Assembly: GCA_902475005.1 (NCBI GenBank)
Contig: CABRXV010000012.1
Location: 1-39,047 of the forward strand
From: CABRXV01 sp900754955
GTDB lineage: Bacteria; Actinomycetota; Coriobacteriia; Coriobacteriales; Eggerthellaceae
Direction: 5' to 3'
DNA length: 39,047 nucleotides
Positions 33,271 through 39,047 of this stretch are shown one piece after another (positions within the stretch are counted from its first letter, which is position 1; each line of letters starts with the position of its first letter). Both the position numbers and the translations under genes were made by a program. The notes below the pieces were generated by a model, which ran no database searches, was not told the DNA's origin, and saw nothing but the letters and a program-made list of their open reading frames with translations.

Positions 33271-35531
33271 TGACGACCGAACGCAAGCCGACCAACTGCC
33301 ACTTCTGCGGCTACCTCTGCGGGCTCATCGCCACGGTGGAGGACGGCCGCGTGATCGATCTCGAGCCCGACCCGACGCGCTACCCGTACGATCCGCAGAT
33401 CCTCGCGGGCTGCCGTCGCTGGCGTATGAACCTCGACATGCTCGATGATCCTGCGCGCGTGAACTACCCGCTGCGCCGCGTGGGCGAGCGTGGCGCCAAC
33501 GCGTGGGAGCGCGTCAGCTGGGACGAGGCGCTCGACGACATCGCGGCGCGTCTTGCGCAGCTCGCCGAACAGCACGGCCCGGGCACGCTCGCCTCGATGA
33601 TCGGCGGTCCGCACGCCTCGTTCTGGCCGCTGCATCGCTTCATGACGCTGTTCGGGTCGCCGAACAACATGGGCATCGGCCAGATCTGCTGGAACCCGCG
33701 CATCTGGATGGACGTCATCACGTTCGGCTGGACGGTAGAGGCCGACATCACGTCCGAGACGGGCTGCGTGTTCATCTGGGGCACGAACCCGGCTGAATCG
33801 GACAACTCGATGTTCTGGCGCTCGCTCATGGCGATCGGGCGCTCCGACGTGCCGCTCGTGGTGATCGATCCGCGCTTCACGCGCACGGCGCGCATCGCCG
33901 ATCTGTGGCTCGCGCCGCGCCCGGGGACCGACTGCGCGCTCGCGCTCGGCCTCATCAACGTGATCATCGCCGAGGACCGCTACGACCGCGCGTTCGTGGA
34001 TGAGTGGTGCCACGGCTTCGACGAGCTCGCGGCGCACGTGGAGGCGTACACGCCCGAGTGCGTCGCCGAGATCTGCGGCGTGCCCGCCGACGACATCGTG
34101 AAGGCCGCGCGCCTGTTCGCGGGGCCGCATCCCTCGGCGCTCGTGTCGGGTCGCGGCATCGACCAGGTGGGGCGCTCGGTTGCGCCGACGCATCGCGCCA
34201 TCTGCTGCTTGCGCGCGATCACGGGCAACGTCGACCGTCCCGGCTCGTGCGTGCTCGCGGAGGGGAGCGACTTCGTGCCCGAGGTCGACCTCGAGCTGAC
34301 GCTCGACCACATGGACGAGCTCGCCGCGCGCTGCCTCAACACGGACTATACCCCGCTGCAGTGCTACGCGGGCTATGAGCACGTGGCGCGGCTCACCGAG
34401 CGTCTCGGGCGCAAGCTGCCGGCGCGCTATCTCACCTCGGCGCACCCCGATCTCGTGTTGCACGCGATGGAGACGGGCGAGCCCTATCCCGTGCGCGCGC
34501 TCATCGTAGAGGCCACGAATCCGCTGCTCACGTACGCCGACACGCACCGCGTGTTCAACGCGCTCATGGGCCTCGATCTCATCGTGGTGCTCGACTACTA
34601 CCTCACGCCCACGGCGTCGATCGCCGACTACGTGCTGCCCTCCGCGGCGGCGGTGGAGCGGCCGACGTTCCAGGCGCACGGCGGTGTGGCCAACATCGCC
34701 TACGGCGGTCCGAAGGCCGTCTCTCCGTACTACGAGCGCAAGACCGACTACGACATCTTCCGCGAGCTCGGCATGCGCCTCGGCCAGGAGGAGGCGTGGC
34801 CCGAGGAGACGTTCGAGGATGCCATCGCCGCAACGCTCGCGCCGAGCGGTATGGATTGGGAGACGTACTGCATGCTGGGGCTGTGCTACCAGCCGCCCGC
34901 GCACAACAAGCATCTCATTCCCGATGCGCAGGGCCGCTCGCAGGGCTTCGCTACCACGACGGGCAAAATCGAGCTCGCAAGCGAAACGCTCGACGCGCTC
35001 GGCGGTCCGCGGCTGCCCGAGCCGGGCGAGCCGCGCCGTCTGTGCAGCCCGGAGTTCATCGCGGCGCGCGAGGCGGAGGGCTGGGTGCACATGCCGCTGC
35101 TCACCGGCGCCCGCAAGCAGCCGTACAACGCGTCAATGTATCTCAACAACGAAGCGTTCCGCACGAAATCGCCCTATCCGGTGGTCGAGATGAGCGAGGC
35201 TACCGCCGCCGGGCTCGGCCTCAAGAAGGGCGATTGCGTGGTAATCGCGTCCGACAACGGCGAGGCGCGCTTCGTTTTGGATACAATACGTATGAGAGAT
35301 GGTCTAATAAATGCAGACTACGGATGGTGGCATCCTGAATGGACTCCCGGCGCCCCGCTGTTCGGCGGGATGTGGGAATCCAATATCAACTGCCTGACCT
35401 CGTGCTCGATCGATCAGGGCGAGCCCATGATCGGCACGTGGTCGTACAACGCCATCGACTGCATGATCCGCAAGGATGACGCCGTCTTGAGCTGGCAAGA
35501 GGGTTTCACCCCCGAGCCCGAGAAGGAATAA
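33270..35531 (+). CDS. Second molybdopterin oxidoreductase, acetylene-hydratase-like
   Basis: A 753-residue bis-pterin Mo/W enzyme of the same branch as the 966-residue one but without the C-terminal repeats. The [4Fe-4S] ligands are Cys10-x2-Cys13-x3-Cys17 and Cys48; Cys140 in GQICWNP is the probable metal ligand. Gly14 stands where acetylene hydratase has its catalytic Asp. VSWDEALDDIAARL, DPRFTRTARIADLWLAPRPGTD and YLTPTASIADYVLPSAAAVERP are strong family marks. It lacks a Tat signal and a dedicated ferredoxin or membrane subunit. Its nearest partner is the CCG protein it overlaps. A ~70-base patch near 35274-35345 has very different codon use. Confidence 0.88.
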   Translation: MTTERKPTNCHFCGYLCGLIATVEDGRVIDLEPDPTRYPYDPQILAGCRRWRMNLDMLDDPARVNYPLRRVGERGANAWERVSWDEALDDIAARLAQLAEQHGPGTLASMIGGPHASFWPLHRFMTLFGSPNNMGIGQICWNPRIWMDVITFGWTVEADITSETGCVFIWGTNPAESDNSMFWRSLMAIGRSDVPLVVIDPRFTRTARIADLWLAPRPGTDCALALGLINVIIAEDRYDRAFVDEWCHGFDELAAHVEAYTPECVAEICGVPADDIVKAARLFAGPHPSALVSGRGIDQVGRSVAPTHRAICCLRAITGNVDRPGSCVLAEGSDFVPEVDLELTLDHMDELAARCLNTDYTPLQCYAGYEHVARLTERLGRKLPARYLTSAHPDLVLHAMETGEPYPVRALIVEATNPLLTYADTHRVFNALMGLDLIVVLDYYLTPTASIADYVLPSAAAVERPTFQAHGGVANIAYGGPKAVSPYYERKTDYDIFRELGMRLGQEEAWPEETFEDAIAATLAPSGMDWETYCMLGLCYQPPAHNKHLIPDAQGRSQGFATTTGKIELASETLDALGGPRLPEPGEPRRLCSPEFIAAREAEGWVHMPLLTGARKQPYNASMYLNNEAFRTKSPYPVVEMSEATAAGLGLKKGDCVVIASDNGEARFVLDTIRMRDGLINADYGWWHPEWTPGAPLFGGMWESNINCLTSCSIDQGEPMIGTWSYNAIDCMIRKDDAVLSWQEGFTPEPEKE

Positions 35532-35532
35532 C

Positions 35533-35566
35533 CGCCCCGAACCCTGCCGCCATGCGGCACGGGGCG
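35533..35566 (+). other. Nested hairpin between second oxidoreductase and DUF2064 gene
   Basis: CGCCCCG (35533-35539) pairs with CGGGGCG (35560-35566), and inside it TGCCGC-CAT-GCGGCA forms a second perfect stem. There is no T-tract, so it may be an RNA-processing or stability element rather than a terminator. Confidence 0.45.
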
Positions 35567-35595
35567 TTACCGAGCAAAGCGATAAGGAGATTTTC

Positions 35596-36459
35596 GTGGC
35601 AGAAAAGAAACAAGCGCTGCTTCTGTTCAGCAAGCCGCCCATCCCGGGCATGGTGAAGACCCGCCTGACCATCAAGCACGGCGGCTTCCTCAACGACGCT
35701 CAGGCGGCCGACTTCTTCAAGCGCAGCCTTTACGACGTGTCCGAGGCGTGCATGCACGCGCTCTACGAGCTGCAGTACGCCAACGACGAGCTCGTGAAGC
35801 AGGATCCGACGGCTGACAAGATCACGTACCACTTCTTCGTGTCGACGCCCGCCGCCGAAATCGACAAGATGAAGGCGACCTACGACGAGATCGGCCCGTG
35901 GCCCATGGAGATCCATTACATCACCGACCGCGGCGCCACCTTCGACGACCACTTCGACGACGCGTTCAAGCAGATCTTCGACATGGGTTACGAGCACATC
36001 GTGTCCGTCGGCGGCGATATTCCCACCATGCCGAAGTCGCACATCACGCAGGCGTTCCAGTGGCTCGACTACTTCCAGAGCCAGGGCACGCCGGGTTTCG
36101 TGCAAGCGCCGTGCCAGGAGTGCGGCACCTCGCTCGTCGGCTTCAGCTACAACACGCCGATCAACCATCAGGGCGTGTACTACAACCTCGACGGCAAGCC
36201 TGCGCTTGACGCCTACATGGAAAAGACCGCGGAGAAGAACATCCCCACGGCATACTTCTCGCCCGTGGCCGACATCGACGAGCGCACCGACCTCGCGCAC
36301 GCCATCTCGTGCATGCGCGCCATCGAGCAGGCGGCGAAGTACCAAAACGAGCTCTTCGTGCCGCGCCGCGTCCTCGACTGGGTGGACTTCATGGGCATCC
36401 AGGTGTCCACGCCGCCGAACGAGGAGCACGATCCGCGTCAGTACATCGACGAAGCGTAG
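35596..36459 (+). CDS. DUF2064/TIGR04282 GT-A-fold protein
   Basis: A 287-residue protein with the DUF2064 N-terminus LLLFSKPPIPGMVKTRL (about residues 9-25), which resembles the nucleotide-binding start of CofC and MobA-type nucleotidyltransferases. The later SVGGDIPTMPKSHI corresponds to the metal-binding acidic motif of the GT-A fold. Databases name the family arsenosugar biosynthesis glycosyltransferase, but no arsenic gene is visible here. The protein is longer than usual, with an insertion around residues 55-85 and an extra C-terminus. It starts with GTG 35596, with AAGGAG upstream. Its position between a Mo/W enzyme and a radical SAM protein suggests nucleotidyl or glycosyl transfer to a cofactor or substrate of this cluster. 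Confidence 0.78.
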   Translation: MAEKKQALLLFSKPPIPGMVKTRLTIKHGGFLNDAQAADFFKRSLYDVSEACMHALYELQYANDELVKQDPTADKITYHFFVSTPAAEIDKMKATYDEIGPWPMEIHYITDRGATFDDHFDDAFKQIFDMGYEHIVSVGGDIPTMPKSHITQAFQWLDYFQSQGTPGFVQAPCQECGTSLVGFSYNTPINHQGVYYNLDGKPALDAYMEKTAEKNIPTAYFSPVADIDERTDLAHAISCMRAIEQAAKYQNELFVPRRVLDWVDFMGIQVSTPPNEEHDPRQYIDEA

Positions 36460-36478
36460 CCTGTTCTAGCGACGAGTT

Positions 36479-36547
36479 GCGACGAACGGACAGGCCGTTG
36501 CCGCCGTTCGTCGCCAATTGCTATCAAAGGACAGGTCGTTTGCCACC
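36479..36547 (+). other. Hairpin and short direct repeat before radical SAM gene
   Basis: A perfect 11-bp stem pairs GCGACGAACGG (36479-36489) with CCGTTCGTCGC (36504-36514). The loop begins a GGACAGG-(C/T)CGTT-GCC motif that recurs at about 36530-36544. It may be a terminator or protein-binding site; no T-tract follows. Confidence 0.4.
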
Positions 36548-36624
36548 GCGCGCTCGCGCTGATGCGGTAAGCGGCCTGCAGGCTCTGCGGGGCTTTATCG
36601 CCCTACCGAGACGAAAGAAGAGAC

Positions 36625-37929
36625 ATGAAAACACTGCATAAGACGTTGGCGCTGTGCCCGACGTGCTTGAAGGAGCTGCCGGCGGAGGTGTACGCTGACG
36701 ACGAGGGCGTCGTGTGGATGAGCCGCACGTGCCCCGAGCACGGCAAGCTCGACACGCGCATGTGGCCCGACGCCGAGCATTACGAGTGGCTGCGGTCGGA
36801 GGCGTTTCCCAAGACCAAGCCGCAGAACACCATTCCCGCCGACAAACCGTGCCCCTTCGGGTGCGGCACGTGCTCGCGTCACGAGCGTCGCGGCACGCTG
36901 CTCGAGATCGAGGTGACGCGCAACTGCAACCTCCACTGCCCCGTGTGCTTCATGAGTGCCGAGACGGGCGAGGGCGATCCCACGATCGAGGAGATCGGCG
37001 CGATGTACGACGTGATCGCCGACGCGGTGGGCACCGACGGCGCCGTGCAGATCACGGGCGGCGAGCCCACGTGCCGCAAGGACCTTCCCGAGATCATCTA
37101 CATGGGTCGCGAGAAGGGCTTCTGGGGCATCGAGGTGAACACCAACGGCCTTGTGATCGCTTCGCGCAAGGGCTATCTGGAGGACCTTGTGGCCGCGGGC
37201 CTCACGGGCGTGTACCTCTCGTTCGACGGCCTTACGGGTGACGTGTACGAGGGCACCTGCGGCCGCGACATCCTCGACGTGAAGCTGCGCGTCATCGAGC
37301 GCTGCCGCGAGGTGGGCATCCAGTGCGTGCTGTCCATCGCCGTGGTGGCGGGTCTCAACGACGGCCAGCTCGGCGACCTGCTGCGCTTCGCCATGGAGAA
37401 CTCCGACGTGGTGGCGGGCCTGGCCCTGCAGCCGGCGTTTACGTCGGGCCGCTTCGACGCCGAGCGCGCCATGCCCATGTCGGCGGGCGATGTGATCTTC
37501 GCGCTGGCCGAGCAGTCCGACGGTCTCATCGACGTGAAGGACATCTGGCCGCTCGGGTGCTCGAACCCGCTGTGCGACACCGGCGTGTTCCTCGTGAAGA
37601 GCGACGATGCCGAGCATCCGTCGGGCTTCTATCCCGCGAGCCGCCGCATGACGTGGGAGGAGTACGCCGAGGCGTACAGCCCCGACTCGCCGCAGGGCTC
37701 GGTGTTCCTCGACATCCTCGACAAGAAGGGCGTCGAGGTGAGCACGGGCCTGTCGATCATCATCATGAACTACATGGACGCGTACTCGATGGATGTGCAG
37801 CGCCTGCGCGAGTGCTCCATGATGGTGACGACGCCGAGCGGCCTGGCCATTCCGTTCTGCTCGTACCACCTGACCGACGAATCGGGCAGGCGCGTGTACC
37901 CGCCGTGGTGCAAGGAGGAGCTGAGATAG
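36625..37929 (+). CDS. Radical SAM protein, COG1964 (MJ0619-like)
   Basis: A 434-residue radical SAM enzyme. The cluster motif is Cys101-x3-Cys105-x2-Cys108 (TRNCNLHCPVCF), followed by the SAM-binding QITGGEPT. Upstream Cys pairs (Cys11/Cys14 in CPTC, Cys36 in CPEHG, and Cys76, Cys80, Cys83 in CPFGCGTC) look like a zinc or extra iron-sulfur site. More cysteines lie in LGCSNPLCDTG. This arrangement matches COG1964, whose studied archaeal member MJ0619 methylates the pterin of methanopterin precursors. The reaction here is unknown. The start is ATG 36625 with AAGAAGAGA upstream. It is one base from the next gene, so the two are very probably co-expressed. Confidence 0.83.
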   Translation: MKTLHKTLALCPTCLKELPAEVYADDEGVVWMSRTCPEHGKLDTRMWPDAEHYEWLRSEAFPKTKPQNTIPADKPCPFGCGTCSRHERRGTLLEIEVTRNCNLHCPVCFMSAETGEGDPTIEEIGAMYDVIADAVGTDGAVQITGGEPTCRKDLPEIIYMGREKGFWGIEVNTNGLVIASRKGYLEDLVAAGLTGVYLSFDGLTGDVYEGTCGRDILDVKLRVIERCREVGIQCVLSIAVVAGLNDGQLGDLLRFAMENSDVVAGLALQPAFTSGRFDAERAMPMSAGDVIFALAEQSDGLIDVKDIWPLGCSNPLCDTGVFLVKSDDAEHPSGFYPASRRMTWEEYAEAYSPDSPQGSVFLDILDKKGVEVSTGLSIIIMNYMDAYSMDVQRLRECSMMVTTPSGLAIPFCSYHLTDESGRRVYPPWCKEELR

Positions 37930-37930
37930 C

Positions 37931-38905
37931 ATGGCCGACTACGCGATTGCCAATGATCCGAAGCGCTGCGTGCAGTGCGGGCTGTGCGTGGCGTTCTGCC
38001 CATGCGACGTGCTGGAGATGAACGACGAGGGCTACCCCTATGCAGCGCATCCCGAGGCGTGCGTGGGCTGCACGACGTGCTCGGGCAACTGCCCGCAGCG
38101 CGCGCTGCTCGTGGAGGCCACGGGCGACGCGACCTACGACCCCTTCGCCGACGAGCCGCGTGCCGAGCCGCTGCCTGAGGAGCGCCGTGCCCAGTTCGCT
38201 GAGTGGCAGCGCATCATCATGGATAAGCTCGGCTTGCGCTGGCAGCCGGTTGCCGTGGGGCTCATCGATGCCGACGAGCTGCTGCCCGATGTGCCGATGC
38301 CGCCCGAGAACCTGCGTTTCTGCCAGGCGATGATGGCGGCGCGTCGCGGCGCGAGCATCCTCATGCCGCCGCACAAGCACTCCTGCCCCGACGGCACGTC
38401 CATCTTCGGTATGACCGGCGTGCCCGAGAAGCTGGCCACCGGCGAGATCTACGTGCTGTTTCACAAGCTCGACACCGCCGAGGCGGCCGCCCAGATGGTG
38501 GCCGAGCGCCCCACGCTGCCGCCGCACAGCCGCCGCGCCACCTACGTGGCTCCGCTCGAGAAGACGGTGCGCGAGCCGGAGGTGGTCGTGTTCACCGGCA
38601 CGCCCGAGCAGATGATGTGGCTCTGCATGTCGATGAGCTACTACACCGGTCACCGCTTCGACTTCCACGCGTCGGGCTACAACTCGATGTGCGTGGAGGC
38701 GGTGCTCATTCCGATGCGCGACGACGAGCCCAACATCACGTTCGGGTGCTACGGCTGCCGTGCGGCGAGCGACATCGGCGAGGACATGATGTTCATGGGC
38801 ATCCCCACCGACAAGCTGCCCACGGTGGTGAAGGGTCTGACGGAGCTGGCGAAGAAGGCTATCCCGCATTCCCGCATGAAGATCTACGTGCCGCCGATCA
38901 TGTAG
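37931..38905 (+). CDS. Ferredoxin-DUF169 fusion protein
   Basis: A 324-residue protein. Residues 1-65 hold two [4Fe-4S] motifs: Cys13, 16, 19, 23 (CVQCGLCVAFC) and Cys44, 47, 50, 54 (CVGCTTCSGNC). Residues about 75-324 are a DUF169 domain with its usual GLRWQPVAVGLID start, FCQAMMAARRG, and a late Cys pair in FGCYGCRAASDIG. DUF169 has no firm function but is common in anaerobes and archaea. The ferredoxin head suggests it could supply electrons, perhaps to the radical SAM enzyme encoded one base upstream. The start is ATG 37931 with AAGGAGGAG ten bases before it. Confidence 0.82.
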   Translation: MADYAIANDPKRCVQCGLCVAFCPCDVLEMNDEGYPYAAHPEACVGCTTCSGNCPQRALLVEATGDATYDPFADEPRAEPLPEERRAQFAEWQRIIMDKLGLRWQPVAVGLIDADELLPDVPMPPENLRFCQAMMAARRGASILMPPHKHSCPDGTSIFGMTGVPEKLATGEIYVLFHKLDTAEAAAQMVAERPTLPPHSRRATYVAPLEKTVREPEVVVFTGTPEQMMWLCMSMSYYTGHRFDFHASGYNSMCVEAVLIPMRDDEPNITFGCYGCRAASDIGEDMMFMGIPTDKLPTVVKGLTELAKKAIPHSRMKIYVPPIM

Positions 38906-38912
38906 GCGGACT

Positions 38913-38946
38913 GCGGCGGCCCGTGCGCGTGCGTGCGGGCCGCTGC
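38913..38946 (+). terminator. Possible terminator after DUF169 gene
   Basis: An 11-bp GC-rich stem (38913-38923 with 38936-38946, one wobble) around a 12-nt loop begins seven bases after the stop. It has no T-tract, so the call is weak. Confidence 0.4.
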
Positions 38947-39013
38947 TGCGTGAGGCGCTTGGGCGGCCGAGTAGGCTGCGCGAGCGCAGGCGAGTGCGGG
39001 CCGCTGTGCGTGA
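38933..39013 (+). repeat. Two-copy ~20-nt direct repeat at window end
   Basis: GTGCGGGCCGCTG(CT)GCGTGA occurs at 38933-38953 and, with a one-base deletion, at 38994-39013, about 61 bases apart. No gene is recognisable between 38906 and the window end. Confidence 0.45.
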
Positions 39014-39047
39014 CGTGTGTTGGCGTGTGAAGCTGGGCGCCAGGCGC

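Noticed and set aside
35596..36459. Arsenosugar synthesis function for the DUF2064 protein
   Set aside because: This is only the database family name. No arsenite methyltransferase or ArsS-type radical SAM protein is present, and the radical SAM gene here belongs to a different family.

Overview
The window is about 39 kb of high-GC DNA with GTG and TTG starts and overlapping ATGA-type gene junctions. It also carries T-box leaders, ECF-type vitamin/amino-acid transport and acetylene-hydratase-like molybdenum/tungsten enzymes. Together these suggest an anaerobic actinobacterium of the class Coriobacteriia, probably Eggerthellaceae. This placement is inferred from gene content and style; no rRNA or tRNA gene is present to test it.

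Region 1 (1-12,516) is housekeeping. It holds accC, an Asp23/Gls24 protein, nusB with a long Ala/Pro/Glu tail, xseB, dxs, amtB with a P-II gene, a TSCPD protein, rpsA, mnmA, coaE and, on the minus strand, uvrB. Region 2 (12,588-16,404) holds an antitoxin/PIN-toxin-like pair behind a very good promoter, recN, and a convergent membrane-anchored polysaccharide deacetylase.

Region 3 (16,588-20,120) is a tryptophan-type T-box leader followed by a TrpP-like S component and its own ECF module (two ATPases and EcfT). It looks like one tRNA-Trp-responsive tryptophan uptake operon. Region 4 (20,238-26,124) starts with a structured leader and a secreted coiled-coil/RlpA-like cell-wall protein. A phenylalanine-type T-box then precedes pheS and pheT, which are separated by a 127-nt intergenic repeat element. 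A minus-strand PhnP-like metallo-hydrolase follows.

Region 5 (27,000-38,905) is the most unusual part. A three-gene respiratory module (acetylene-hydratase-like catalytic subunit with a novel C-terminal tandem repeat, four-cluster ferredoxin subunit, NrfD-type membrane subunit) is followed, after a second copy of the intergenic repeat, by five more genes. These encode a CCG-domain (heterodisulfide-reductase-like) protein, a second acetylene-hydratase-like enzyme, a DUF2064 GT-A-fold protein, a COG1964-type radical SAM protein, and a ferredoxin-DUF169 fusion. All are on the same strand and closely spaced. I read them as a candidate undescribed redox pathway, possibly with dedicated tailoring of a pterin cofactor or substrate. 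The substrate cannot be read from the sequence.
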